Both the position numbers and the translations under genes were made by a program. Shown piece by piece: positions 51,671 through 60,844 of a DNA stretch of 64,000 nt. The stretch is from the NCBI RefSeq assembly GCF_014205835.1, contig NZ_JACHCQ010000008.1:1-64000 (forward strand). Direction: 5' to 3'. Below the pieces are notes generated by a model. That model searched no databases and was not told the DNA's origin. It saw only the letters and a program-made list of their open reading frames with translations. This DNA comes from Pedobacter sp. AK013. Lineage in GTDB: Bacteria > Bacteroidota > Bacteroidia > Sphingobacteriales > Sphingobacteriaceae. Each line of letters opens with the position of its first letter. The first letter of the stretch is position 1.

Positions 51671-53260
51671 ATGCTTAATCTACAAGGGGCTAGCTATATC
51701 CATGCTAATGGAGATTTACTGTTTTCAGATTTAAATCTCACCATCAACAAATACGAAAAAATTGCACTCATTGGCCATAATGGTGCAGGGAAATCGACAC
51801 TTTTAAAAATTTTAGCTGGCAAACTCATGCCAACCACCGGGCATGTTAAAACAGAATCGCCACCCTACTATATACCTCAGCTTTTTGGTCAGTGTAATGA
51901 TTTGACAATTGCGCAGGCACTCAGGATCGAAGATAAACTAAAGGCATTGAATGAGATCCTCAACGGAGAAGTAACCGACGAAAACATGGCTATGCTCAAT
52001 GATGACTGGACCATTGAGGAACGTTGCGCAGAAGCCTTAAGCCATTGGCGATTGAAAGATTTAGATGTAAGCCAGAAAATGGAAAGTTTAAGCGGAGGGC
52101 AAAAAACCAGCGTATTTTTAGCGGGCATCGCCATACATCGCCCTGATGTTGTTTTGCTGGACGAGCCGACAAATCATTTGGACCTGGAAGGTAGAAACAG
52201 GTTATATAATTATATCCAGTTGGCCAGGGCTACTTTAGTGGTAGTGAGTCACGATCGGACTTTATTAAACCAAATGGAGAAAGTTTACGAATTAAGTAAG
52301 CAGGGAATAACCCTGTATGGCGGAAATTACGATTTCTATGCCGCACAAAAGAAAACTGAAAATGAGGCTTTGCACAATGATTTAAAAGCGAAGGGAAAAG
52401 CACTGCGTAAGGCTAAAGAGGTAGAAAGGGAATCGCTGGAACGGCAACAGAAGCCTGATGCCAGGGGGAAGAAAAAACAGGAAAAAGCCGGATTACCGAC
52501 CATTTCTATGAATACCTTAAAAAATAATGCAGAAAAAAGTACCGCAAAACTGAAAGGGGTGCACGCAGAAAAACTCGAACATATTTCAACCGAAATGAGC
52601 CAACTGCGTTCGGCATTACCCGATGTCGATAAAATGAAAATCGGTTTCAATCAGTCTACATTGCATAAAGGAAAAAGTATTGTAGTGGCTAAGGAAATCA
52701 ACTTTGCTTTCCACGATCAGTTAATTTGGAAAGAACCAATTAGCTTTCAGATTTTTAGTGGTGGGCGTTACGTGATAAAAGGCAGAAATGGTTCAGGCAA
52801 AACCACTTTGATCAAACTTATTTTGGGGCAGCTGCAGCCCTCGATGGGGAGTTTAAATCAAACGGGTATTAGCTCTATATATATTGATCAGGATTATTCG
52901 TTGATTGATAATCAACTTACCGTTTATGGACAGGCACAACAATATAACTTTGGCGCATTACAGGAGCATGAAATAAAAATCCGCTTAAACTGGTTTTTAT
53001 TTGATAAAACCGAGTGGGATAAATCCTGCTCGGCATTAAGTGGTGGCGAAAAAATGCGGTTGATTCTTTGTTCGTTAACCATCGGCAACCAATCGCCTGA
53101 CCTCATGATCCTCGATGAGCCTACCAATAACCTCGATATCCAGAATATAGAAATTTTAACATCAGCCATTAACGAATACCAAGGAACGCTTTTGGTGGTA
53201 TCGCATGATGAATATTTCTTAGAACAGATAGCGGTAGCGCATACAATAGACTTAAATTGA
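51671..53260 (+). CDS. ABC-F family ATPase
   Basis: 529 residues, no TM segments. First NBD: GHNGAGKST, LSGGQKTSV, VVLLDEPTNHLDLEG. Linker with a basic coiled coil (about 220-290). Second NBD: GRNGSGKTT, LSGGEKMRL, LMILDEPTNNLD. Both halves intact. Acts on the ribosome; antibiotic-resistance or translation-factor subtype not determined. Confidence 0.95.
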   Translation: MLNLQGASYIHANGDLLFSDLNLTINKYEKIALIGHNGAGKSTLLKILAGKLMPTTGHVKTESPPYYIPQLFGQCNDLTIAQALRIEDKLKALNEILNGEVTDENMAMLNDDWTIEERCAEALSHWRLKDLDVSQKMESLSGGQKTSVFLAGIAIHRPDVVLLDEPTNHLDLEGRNRLYNYIQLARATLVVVSHDRTLLNQMEKVYELSKQGITLYGGNYDFYAAQKKTENEALHNDLKAKGKALRKAKEVERESLERQQKPDARGKKKQEKAGLPTISMNTLKNNAEKSTAKLKGVHAEKLEHISTEMSQLRSALPDVDKMKIGFNQSTLHKGKSIVVAKEINFAFHDQLIWKEPISFQIFSGGRYVIKGRNGSGKTTLIKLILGQLQPSMGSLNQTGISSIYIDQDYSLIDNQLTVYGQAQQYNFGALQEHEIKIRLNWFLFDKTEWDKSCSALSGGEKMRLILCSLTIGNQSPDLMILDEPTNNLDIQNIEILTSAINEYQGTLLVVSHDEYFLEQIAVAHTIDLN

Positions 53261-53314
53261 TCTTTAAACAAAACTTAGCCTTATCTTCGTTTTAAATTAA
53301 AACCAGCACAATCC

Positions 53315-54616
53315 ATGCAAAACGTGTTAGCATTACAAAGCGGAAAACTTAAAGGAGCGGTATCGTTAAAACTTTCTGAAAATTTAACGGAATTCCCAAG
53401 GGAAATATTCGATTTGGCTGATACCCTTGAAGTATTGGATCTTTCTTTTAACAAACTAAGTACCCTTCCGGCAGATTTTGGACGTTTAAAGAAATTGAAG
53501 ATTTTCTTTTGTTCTGAAAACCTTTTTAAGGTGCTACCTGAGGTACTAGCCGATTGCCCTTTGTTGGATATTGCAGGTTTTAAATCTAACCAGATTATAT
53601 CGGTGCCCGCAAAATCATTGAATCCTAATCTTCGCTGGCTGATTTTAACAAACAACAACATTACCGAATTACCAAAAGAAATTGGTCTATGTACACGGAT
53701 GCAAAAGCTGATGTTATCGGGCAACCGCTTAACAAAATTGCCCGATGAACTAAGCAATTGCCAAAATTTATCGTTATTGCGTATTGCTGCCAATAAACTG
53801 CACGAGCTGCCACAATGGATTGCTGTTATGCCTAAACTTTCGTGGATTGCATTTTCGGGAAACAATTTTAGCAAAACCCCGGCTGTAGAAACACTTTCGT
53901 TAATTAATTGGCACGATTTAGAGATTAATCATTTATTGGGCGAAGGTGCTTCGGGCATTATTTCAAAAGCAAACAGGACCATTGGTGATGAGACCCAGGA
54001 GGTGGCGGTTAAAATATTTAAGGGCAATGTAACGAGTGATGGCTTGCCAGAAGATGAAATGACAGCCTATATTGCTGCGGGTTACCACCCCGGTCTGGTT
54101 AATTTAATCGGGCAAATTGCTTTGCACCCTGAAGATAAAAAAGGCCTTGTGATGGATCTGATCCCGCACCATTTCTATAATCTGGGTCATCCGCCGAGTT
54201 TAGAAAGCTGCACTAGGGACGTTTTCCCGTCAGCTATGCAATTGTCAGAAAAACAGTTATTGAGCATTGCCAAAACCATTGCATCATTAGCGGCACAATT
54301 GCATGAAGCGGGCATTATGCATGGCGATTTATATGCACACAATATTCTAATTGATGATGAGGGTAGCACCTTGTTCGGGGATTTCGGTGCCGCAAGTTTT
54401 TATGATCTGGCTGATGCTACGCTTGCTTTTGCCTTAGAGCGGATAGAAGTGAGTGCTTTTGGTTACCTGCTTGATGATTTACTTTCTTTAAAAAACGAAG
54501 CGGTAAACAAAACATGTTCGGATGCTTTGGCTGCCTTAAGAGATGCTTGTTTAGTTGCATCGCCGTTAGCGAGGCCTGGTTTTCGGGATTTGGTTAAGGC
54601 GTTGGTTCAGATTTAA
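53315..54616 (+). CDS. leucine-rich repeat protein with kinase domain
   Basis: 433 residues. About nine LRR units (residues 10-195, e.g. LEVLDLSFNKLSTLP, LILTNNNITELP, LMLSGNRLTKLP) followed by a protein-kinase fold: Gly-rich GEGASG, VKIF Lys, HGDLYAHNIL (HGD for HRD) and DFGAAS (DFG). The catalytic residues are present. Cytoplasmic. This LRR plus kinase layout is rare in bacteria outside certain phyla but is found in Bacteroidota. Substrate unknown. Confidence 0.88.
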   Translation: MQNVLALQSGKLKGAVSLKLSENLTEFPREIFDLADTLEVLDLSFNKLSTLPADFGRLKKLKIFFCSENLFKVLPEVLADCPLLDIAGFKSNQIISVPAKSLNPNLRWLILTNNNITELPKEIGLCTRMQKLMLSGNRLTKLPDELSNCQNLSLLRIAANKLHELPQWIAVMPKLSWIAFSGNNFSKTPAVETLSLINWHDLEINHLLGEGASGIISKANRTIGDETQEVAVKIFKGNVTSDGLPEDEMTAYIAAGYHPGLVNLIGQIALHPEDKKGLVMDLIPHHFYNLGHPPSLESCTRDVFPSAMQLSEKQLLSIAKTIASLAAQLHEAGIMHGDLYAHNILIDDEGSTLFGDFGAASFYDLADATLAFALERIEVSAFGYLLDDLLSLKNEAVNKTCSDALAALRDACLVASPLARPGFRDLVKALVQI

Positions 54617-54650
54617 TTATAACAAGCTGTTAGTCTGAGTTTCTAGAAAA

Positions 54651-54733
54651 AGTCATCTCGACTGAAGCAAAGCGAAATGGAGAGATCTTTTAATCATGTT
54701 AAAAGATTTCTCCACTACGGTCGAAATGACGAC
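54651..54733. repeat. REP-like palindromic element B
   Basis: Same ends and internal blocks as element A (GTCATCTCGACTG, ATGGAGAGATCT, AGATTTCTC, TCGAAATGACGAC). Located between the LRR-kinase and DUF1349 genes. Confidence 0.65.
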
Positions 54734-54751
54734 CATCTTATTAAAACCAGA

Positions 54752-55414
54752 TTAATTCTGTTGTTTTTTTGCCCAATTCAACCTGCGCTGGTCGGGTGTA
54801 GCTGTTACCTTAAAATTTTCAAAAATGGCATTAAAACCTTTACCATCAGGGCAGGCCGCCACCAGACCCACCATTACAGGTGCATTATCTTTAAAGTAAC
54901 AGGTGCGCAGCATGGTATATTTTTTATCATCTAGTGAATAGAAAATCTCAACTGCATCTAATTTCCTAACAGCTTTCATCCAGATTGATGCCGGTGCTTT
55001 TTCCAATTCTACTACGCTCCAATCGCTGGTTTTATGTGTTACCACTGTGCTTACGTTCTGTTTCCCATTTACAAATTCAACACCAGCTTTAATCCATTCT
55101 TCTTCGTTAATGCGGAGCATCAGCCCCATCTGATCAAAAGTGGTTACATAATTTCCGGTGATTTTCACTTTTACCTCAAACTCACCTCCATAAGTAGCAT
55201 AGTAAAAAGGGGCATCATCAACTGTAAAGCCATAATGCGATATCCTCCAATAATCGGTTTTGGCAGGTACAAACATGCTAAATGTGTTTTTATCCTTAAT
55301 CTCCCATTTTTCAGGTTCGTTAAACCAGTTCATTTTGCCTAAACTCTGGGCATAGGTTTTTATACTAATTAGAGAAAGTAGTACTGCAATTATGGCAAGT
55401 GATTTAAGTTTCAT
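54752..55414 (-). CDS. DUF1349-domain exported protein
   Basis: 220 residues, signal peptide (MKLKSLAIIAVLLSLISIKTYAQ) and a concanavalin-like jelly roll, with MGLMLRINEEEWIKAGVEFV, ASIWMKAVRKLDAVEIFYS and CPDGKGFNAIFENFKVT typical of DUF1349. Carbohydrate-related role is generic to the fold. A TATGTTTG -7 box lies at 55440-55447. Confidence 0.85.
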   Translation of the reverse strand: MKLKSLAIIAVLLSLISIKTYAQSLGKMNWFNEPEKWEIKDKNTFSMFVPAKTDYWRISHYGFTVDDAPFYYATYGGEFEVKVKITGNYVTTFDQMGLMLRINEEEWIKAGVEFVNGKQNVSTVVTHKTSDWSVVELEKAPASIWMKAVRKLDAVEIFYSLDDKKYTMLRTCYFKDNAPVMVGLVAACPDGKGFNAIFENFKVTATPDQRRLNWAKKQQN

Positions 55415-55439
55415 TTGTGTGTTTGTGTGTTGTGTTCCG

Positions 55440-55447
55440 CAAACATA
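55440..55447 (-). promoter_or_regulatory. -7 box of the DUF1349 gene
   Basis: TATGTTTG on the minus strand, exact match, 25 nt before the start codon. No TTG at the usual distance. Confidence 0.5.
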
Positions 55448-55559
55448 GTGCAGGAAAAAATTTTAGGAAAGGACATACATCACTATTTTAATGTGATGAT
55501 TATCACGCAAATATTTAGTCAAAACAAACCTATCAGGTTTAAAAATCTTGAATAAACAG

Positions 55560-55567
55560 TACATTTG
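55560..55567 (+). promoter_or_regulatory. -7 box of the Crp/Fnr gene
   Basis: TACATTTG, exact match to TAnnTTTG, 14 nt before the start codon; a very short leader is implied. Confidence 0.6.
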
Positions 55568-55581
55568 TTTGCATCAGAAAC

Positions 55582-56148
55582 ATGGAATTAGATTTTTTAA
55601 GAGCACACATCCATCAGATCGTTGGTTTAACAGATGAAGAATTTGGGCATGCTGCATCTTTTTTTACCAAGCGAAAATATAAAAAACACCAGTATATTAT
55701 CCAGGCAGGTGATACGGCCAGTCAGGAACATTTTGTATTAAAGGGTATTGTAAAATCTTCTTATACCGATCATGAAGGAAAAGAATATATTTTACAGTTG
55801 GCCATGGAAGAATGGTGGTTTTCTGATCCAAATGCTTTTAATACGGGTATGCCCGCCACTTTAAATGTAGATTGTATAGAAGATACCGAAACGTTTTCTA
55901 TCTCTTTTGAAAATAAGGAAAAACTTTGCGCCTCATCTCGCAAAATGGAGTATTTTTTCAGGAAAAAGTATACAACTGGCAATATGGCCTTACAAAAAAG
56001 GGTATTGGCTTTATTAAGCAACAATGCTGGCGAGCGTTACAAGCAATGGCGTAACCAATACCCATCTTTGCAAAAAAGAATCTCGAAAACCCTTATTGCA
56101 TCTTATCTTGGCGTGACCAGAGAAACTTTGAGTAGGTTATCCCTTTAA
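55582..56148 (+). CDS. Crp/Fnr-family transcriptional regulator
   Basis: 188 residues: cNMP-binding-like beta barrel (about 20-115: KHQYIIQAGDTASQEHFVLK, VKSSYTDHEGKEYILQ), a linker helix, and a short C-terminal HTH (LIASYLGVTRETLSRL). Ligand residues for cAMP are not obvious, as in many Bacteroidota members. Confidence 0.9.
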   Translation: MELDFLRAHIHQIVGLTDEEFGHAASFFTKRKYKKHQYIIQAGDTASQEHFVLKGIVKSSYTDHEGKEYILQLAMEEWWFSDPNAFNTGMPATLNVDCIEDTETFSISFENKEKLCASSRKMEYFFRKKYTTGNMALQKRVLALLSNNAGERYKQWRNQYPSLQKRISKTLIASYLGVTRETLSRLSL

Positions 56149-56323
56149 TTCCATATTTGTGCTTCCTTTACTTTTAACCACAAAATTTGCAGAGAGGAAA
56201 AAGAACGGAAATATACAACGTTGGGTGTGTATGAGAAGTTTTCATTTTGTTGGATGCATACGGACAACACGGAAATTCGTATTGCCTGTGTGCATCCGGG
56301 ATTAAAAACGTGAAATCACTTAT

Positions 56324-56743
56324 TTATGCTCTAAAATTAACCATCCATTGGATGCCAAACCTATCTTTAAAACTACCAAAGTAATCACCCCAGAACATAT
56401 CTTCCATTGGCATTTCGATAATGCCACCTGCTGAAAGGCCATTAAATAAACGATCGGCATCTTCGCGGCTCTCTGCCTGGATGTTAATATACATGTTATT
56501 ACCTTCTTTAAGTACATGCCCTGCAGAAGGTACGCAATCAGACGCCATTAAAGTGGTATGCTCATTAATAGGTAGCGCTACATGCATTACACGGTTTTTT
56601 TCCGCTTCCGTTAATTTGTCCGATTCAGGTGCATCGCTCATTTTTGCAAAGAAGGTAAATTCTCCTCCAAAAACCGACTTATAAAAATTAAAAGCTTCTT
56701 CGGCCTTGCCGTCGAAGTTTAAGTATGGGTGCATGGTTGCCAT
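56324..56743 (-). CDS. PhnB-like VOC-family protein
   Basis: 139 residues with MATMHPYLNFDGKAEEAFNF and FWGDYFGSFKDRFGIQWMVN, characteristic of the PhnB/3-demethylubiquinone glyoxalase-like family. Metal and substrate not known. Confidence 0.85.
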   Translation of the reverse strand: MATMHPYLNFDGKAEEAFNFYKSVFGGEFTFFAKMSDAPESDKLTEAEKNRVMHVALPINEHTTLMASDCVPSAGHVLKEGNNMYINIQAESREDADRLFNGLSAGGIIEMPMEDMFWGDYFGSFKDRFGIQWMVNFRA

Positions 56744-57087
56744 AATCTTATTTATTTTGTTTACAACTAAGTTACGGCGCTTAGTAATGATAAAATGGGT
56801 GCGCTTGAGACAAATGTGAGGGCGTTTTTGACATAGATGAATAGACTTTGGTTAAAACTGGCTTTATTGATATGGCCCCAATTGAGGTAATCTATTTGAG
56901 AAAGAATCGTTTTCTGACAAAATAAAATGTTTTATTCATTCTATGTGCTTTTTTGGTAAATTGTTGTTTTACAGATGAATAAAACTGAACGGGAATAAGT
57001 CCCATATCTTTTTCATATTTGTATCAGGGTATTAAACAGTTATTTGAATTAATTCTCAATCGTCCCAAAATAATTTTAAGTTTGAGT

Positions 57088-57119
57088 AAACACGTCCTTT
57101 TTTGAGGGCGTGTTTTTTT
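57088..57119 (+). terminator. orphan plus-strand terminator
   Basis: AAACACGTCC-(8 nt)-GGGCGTGTTT (one G:U) followed by TTTT. No plus-strand gene ends nearby. Confidence 0.7.
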
Positions 57120-57120
57120 G

Positions 57121-57150
57121 AAAAAAAAGCCTTTCATTGCTGAAAGGCTT
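57121..57150 (-). terminator. minus-strand terminator, probably of the aldose-epimerase gene
   Basis: AAGCCTTTCA-ttgc-TGAAAGGCTT perfect stem with eight A on the plus strand, i.e. a U-tract on the minus-strand transcript. Confidence 0.75.
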
Positions 57151-57351
57151 CGTGTTCTAATCTAAATCGTCCCGTTGATTTAATTTTAACATAATAAATA
57201 TAGTTATCAACATGTTAACATCAAATTAAAAGGTAAAAATACCCCTTTGTGGGTAGTGTTTTTCACTACACCGTTGCGACAGAATTTTAATGTGAATTGA
57301 ATAAGTGTTAGCAAAAAACGGCTGTGCTTTTTCATTACACCAGTACTTGTT

Positions 57352-58218
57352 TTAGAAACACTCTACTTCCCAAAACCGCGACCAGTTTTCGCCTACTTCA
57401 AGTTTTATTATACCTTCTTTGTGTGCTAATTCCTGATCGTGGTTAACACCATCAGCAACGCCGCACCAAGGCTCCAAACAAATAAATGGTGCATCGGTAG
57501 CGGCCCATATGCCAAAGAAAGGAAATTCTTCGAAGTGGAAATGCAGGCCATAATCGTTTTTGGTGTTAAGTAAACTAATACAATTGCTCTGCAGAGTTTT
57601 GAAAACTAATGCATCGTTATAAAACAGGCTATGTTTAAGGTTTAACCTGTGGCCTCCCAATTCAATAAGCTCCGTTTCGTTGGCTACTAATCCATCTTCA
57701 AGTTTCCAGAAAGTTAATTTCTCATCGCTATTAAAGGCCAGGTAGTAATCTTCGTAAACGGTATTGGGCGTATTGGGTACAGCAAATGCCGGGTGCGCAC
57801 CAATTGAGAATAAAAGCTCAGCAGTACCTGTGTTTTTTACCTCGTAAGTTAAGTTCAGTTTTCTATCTATTAATTGATACCTCAGTTTCAGCTCAAAATA
57901 AAAGGGATATACTTTTAAGGTATCTTCGTTTTGGGTTAACGTAAAAACAGCTTCGGTTTCACTTATTTTTTCGAAATTAAAAACATGATCGCGAGCGAAA
58001 CCATGACGGGGTAGTTCGTAGTTTTTACCCTGGTAAATAAAACTATTGTTTTTTAATGCGCCAACAATGGGAAATAAAACCGGACTGTGTTTTGCCCAAT
58101 ACTTAGCGTTGGCATCCCATAAATATTCCAGCTTGGTTTCTTTACTAAATAAGCCTTGAAGTTCTGCGCCTTTAGCTGCCAGGCTAACCTTTATATAGTC
58201 GTTCTCGAGAGTTATCAT
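57352..58218 (-). CDS. aldose 1-epimerase family protein
   Basis: 288 residues; LacX-like subfamily: NNSFIYQGKNYELPRHGFAR, FSIGAHPAFAVP (His) and CLEPWCGVADG (Glu). Galactose-mutarotase fold; sugar not specified. Confidence 0.9.
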   Translation of the reverse strand: MITLENDYIKVSLAAKGAELQGLFSKETKLEYLWDANAKYWAKHSPVLFPIVGALKNNSFIYQGKNYELPRHGFARDHVFNFEKISETEAVFTLTQNEDTLKVYPFYFELKLRYQLIDRKLNLTYEVKNTGTAELLFSIGAHPAFAVPNTPNTVYEDYYLAFNSDEKLTFWKLEDGLVANETELIELGGHRLNLKHSLFYNDALVFKTLQSNCISLLNTKNDYGLHFHFEEFPFFGIWAATDAPFICLEPWCGVADGVNHDQELAHKEGIIKLEVGENWSRFWEVECF

Positions 58219-58367
58219 TACAAGCTAAAAGTAACAAAAAGATGTGCTTTAAAAACATCTTTTTTATTAATTTTGATCATTATACTTAAAGCTTAAGCTA
58301 GTGGAAAGCTTAATGTCCTGTATTTTATTACTACGCATTTAATTCGCTCAAAAAAAATCAGATACCT

Positions 58368-58697
58368 ATGGCGATAGATTTAACAAAATTATCAAATGCA
58401 AAAGTAAAGGCCGCTATTACTGCATTGCAAAAGGGGGACGAAAAAACATGGTTTCCTTTATTTGCTACCGAGGTTGCCTTTTATGATGACGGGAACCAGA
58501 TGAAATTTAATAATTTTTTTAAGAAAGCGCTGGGCCATGAGCGTTTTACCAGTATAGATAAAGTTGAAAACAATGGGCTGGAGGTGTATGGTCATTTCCA
58601 CTCCGACCAATGGGGCAATTTTAAAACCTATTTTAAATTTCAACTGAATAAGGAAGGAAAAATAGCGAGGTTAGATATTGGGCAAGCTTCTTATTAG
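58368..58697 (+). CDS. small SnoaL/NTF2-like protein
   Basis: 109 residues, soluble. N-terminal helices, then strands with TEVAFYDDGNQMKFNNFF and EVYGHFHSDQWGNFKTYFKF, suggestive of an NTF2-like cone. No catalytic residues named. Convergent with pepT. Confidence 0.65.
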   Translation: MAIDLTKLSNAKVKAAITALQKGDEKTWFPLFATEVAFYDDGNQMKFNNFFKKALGHERFTSIDKVENNGLEVYGHFHSDQWGNFKTYFKFQLNKEGKIARLDIGQASY

Positions 58698-58716
58698 TCT
58701 AGCGTCCAAAGTTGTT

Positions 58717-58756
58717 AGTCATGAGTCCTTGTTAATCGGTTATTAGACTCATGACT
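58717..58756. repeat. 11-bp inverted repeat between convergent genes
   Basis: AGTCATGAGTC-(18 nt)-GACTCATGACT, perfect. No T-tract. It could form a bidirectional hairpin. Confidence 0.5.
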
Positions 58757-58769
58757 ACTGACTGAAGAC

Positions 58770-60023
58770 TTATCCCTTCTCTTCCCAGATACAAGCAATA
58801 TTAATAATGGTTTGCACAGCTTTTTCCATATCCTGTACACTTACCCATTCTTGTTTGCTATGAAAGGCATGTTCTCCCGCAAAAATATTGGGGCATGGTA
58901 AACCCATATAAGAAAGTCGCGAGCCATCAGTTCCACCACGGATACTTTGTTGCTTGGGTACCACACCAGCTCTTTCAATGGCTTCAATACCATATTGCAC
59001 AATTTTAGGATGTTGGTCTAAAATCTGTTTCATATTGCGATATTGTGCTTTAATATTAAGCTTGTAGGTTGATTTTGGATAGTTGGCCATTACCTTTTTT
59101 ACGGTTTCTTCCAAAAACTGTCCGTGCGCGACTAGTTTCTCATCGGTAAAATCTCTGATGATAAACTGAGCTTCTGCTTCTTCTACCTGTCCGTTCATAC
59201 TTACCGGATGGATAAACCCTTCTTTTTGATGTGTAGCTTCTGGTGTAAGCGTATCTTTTGGCAAGGAGTCTAAAATTTCAGCGAGAATCTTAATGGCGCT
59301 TTCCATTTTTCCCTTTGCGAACCCCGGGTGCGTACTTACGCCATAAATTTTAAGGGTGGCGCCATCGGCAGAAAAGGTTTCATCTTCAATTGAGCCTAGT
59401 GTTTCCCCGTCTATAGTATAACCAAAATCAGCACCTAATTTCTTTAAATCTGCCTTGTCTACACCACGGCCTATTTCTTCATCAGGAGTAAAAAGTAACT
59501 TTATAGTTCCATGTTTTACCTCAGGATTTCTCATTAAAAAGGCAGCTGCTTCCATAATTTCTGCTAGCCCCGCTTTATTATCGGCACCCAATAAAGTTGT
59601 TCCGCTAGCCGTGATGATATCGTTACCAATTTGGTGCTTTAGGTCTTTGTGCTCAGACAGTTTTATTACAATATTGTTGTCATCTGGCAGAATTAAATCC
59701 TGGCCTTGATATTTGTCATGAATAATCGGTTTAACATTTTCACCGCTACAATCAGGCGAGGTATCCATATGCGAACAGAAGAAAATTACCGGTAATTGCT
59801 TGTGTGTATTTGATGGGATTGTACCATACACATAACCGTTATCGTCCATTTCTGCATCAGAAACGCCGATTTCTAATAATTCTTGAACCAGTTCTTTGCC
59901 TAAATTTTTTTGTTTTAGGGTTGATGGGCAAGAGGGAGAATTTGGATCTGATTGTGTATCAATCTTCGCATATTTTATAAATCGCTGCGTGAGAGATTTG
60001 TTAAAGTTGGTGTATGTGCTCAT
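58770..60023 (-). CDS. pepT: peptidase T (tripeptidase)
   Basis: 417 residues, M20B family: CSHMDTSPDCSG, LLGADNKAGLAEIM, TPDEEIGRG and IDGETLG, all zinc and catalytic positions intact. A TAACTTTG -7 box (60028-60035) lies 4 nt before the ATG. Confidence 0.96.
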   Translation of the reverse strand: MSTYTNFNKSLTQRFIKYAKIDTQSDPNSPSCPSTLKQKNLGKELVQELLEIGVSDAEMDDNGYVYGTIPSNTHKQLPVIFFCSHMDTSPDCSGENVKPIIHDKYQGQDLILPDDNNIVIKLSEHKDLKHQIGNDIITASGTTLLGADNKAGLAEIMEAAAFLMRNPEVKHGTIKLLFTPDEEIGRGVDKADLKKLGADFGYTIDGETLGSIEDETFSADGATLKIYGVSTHPGFAKGKMESAIKILAEILDSLPKDTLTPEATHQKEGFIHPVSMNGQVEEAEAQFIIRDFTDEKLVAHGQFLEETVKKVMANYPKSTYKLNIKAQYRNMKQILDQHPKIVQYGIEAIERAGVVPKQQSIRGGTDGSRLSYMGLPCPNIFAGEHAFHSKQEWVSVQDMEKAVQTIINIACIWEEKG

Positions 60024-60027
60024 AATT

Positions 60028-60035
60028 CAAAGTTA
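60028..60035 (-). promoter_or_regulatory. -7 box of pepT
   Basis: TAACTTTG, exact consensus, immediately before the start codon; a leaderless or nearly leaderless transcript is implied. Confidence 0.5.
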
Positions 60036-60082
60036 AAAGTTATAGATATTCGATAAACATATTATTTTTGTAAAAAAACGAT

Positions 60083-60814
60083 ATGATTTTTAATTTGCTG
60101 AAAGCTACGTATATAACCCTTCTGCTTGTTTTTATAGGAAGTTTTTCTTTTGCTCAATCTAATTATTTTAAAATGTCGTACGGTTTTGGTGGAGGAGTAA
60201 ACAAATCATATACCGATGTGTATAAAGGAAGTTTTGGCTACACCGCCTATGGCGTATTCGATTATTATATCACTCCCTTTGTAACCTTAGGTTTAGAGGG
60301 CCAGTATGGCATGGTTCAGGGCGGAGATATTGAAACCGACCCACACAACCGCCAGTTTGTAAATAAATATACGGCCATTACAGCCAATGTAAAATTGATG
60401 GTTGGTGAAGTGGTAGACTACAATCAAAGTGAATTTTTATACAACATACGGGGTTTGTATGTGGGTTTGGGCCTTGGGGTAATTAACAATAAGATTACCG
60501 ATATTGTACGGTATAAGCCAAGCTGGGCTGCGGTGGATCCCGGATATGGCCCCTTCCCCGGAAAAGATAAGAGCCTTAACATGGTGGTACCCTTAAACTT
60601 CGGTTTTAACTATTACATCAACGATGGCTATGGTTATATGCGATATGTAATCAATATCAATGCGCAATCTAACTTTACTTTTGGCGAAGGACTTGACGGT
60701 TATAACGATTCGAGCGCGAAATTTAAAAACTACTCTCCTGATGTTTATAATACCTATACTATAGGTTTTAAATACATGTTGGGTAACATTAAATCTTATC
60801 GTAAAACACTTTAA
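60083..60814 (+). CDS. putative outer-membrane beta-barrel protein
   Basis: 243 residues: signal peptide (MIFNLLKATYITLLLVFIGS ... FAQ), then alternating amphipathic strands rich in Tyr/Gly (FKMSYGFGGGVNKSYTDVY) and a final strand YTIGFKYMLGNIK. Eight-strand OmpA/OmpW-like barrel likely. -7 box TATTTTTG at 60063-60070. Confidence 0.65.
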   Translation: MIFNLLKATYITLLLVFIGSFSFAQSNYFKMSYGFGGGVNKSYTDVYKGSFGYTAYGVFDYYITPFVTLGLEGQYGMVQGGDIETDPHNRQFVNKYTAITANVKLMVGEVVDYNQSEFLYNIRGLYVGLGLGVINNKITDIVRYKPSWAAVDPGYGPFPGKDKSLNMVVPLNFGFNYYINDGYGYMRYVININAQSNFTFGEGLDGYNDSSAKFKNYSPDVYNTYTIGFKYMLGNIKSYRKTL

Positions 60815-60844
60815 TAACAGCATTTCATTTCTTAGCTTTAAGGT

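Larger units (their letters stand above)
56744..57351. other. non-coding stretch with two terminator hairpins
   Basis: About 600 bp. Two hairpins: 57088-57118 (plus-strand terminator) and 57120-57150 (its T-tract is on the minus strand). The plus-strand terminator has no gene before it, so a short RNA is possible. Nothing else recognised. Confidence 0.5.
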
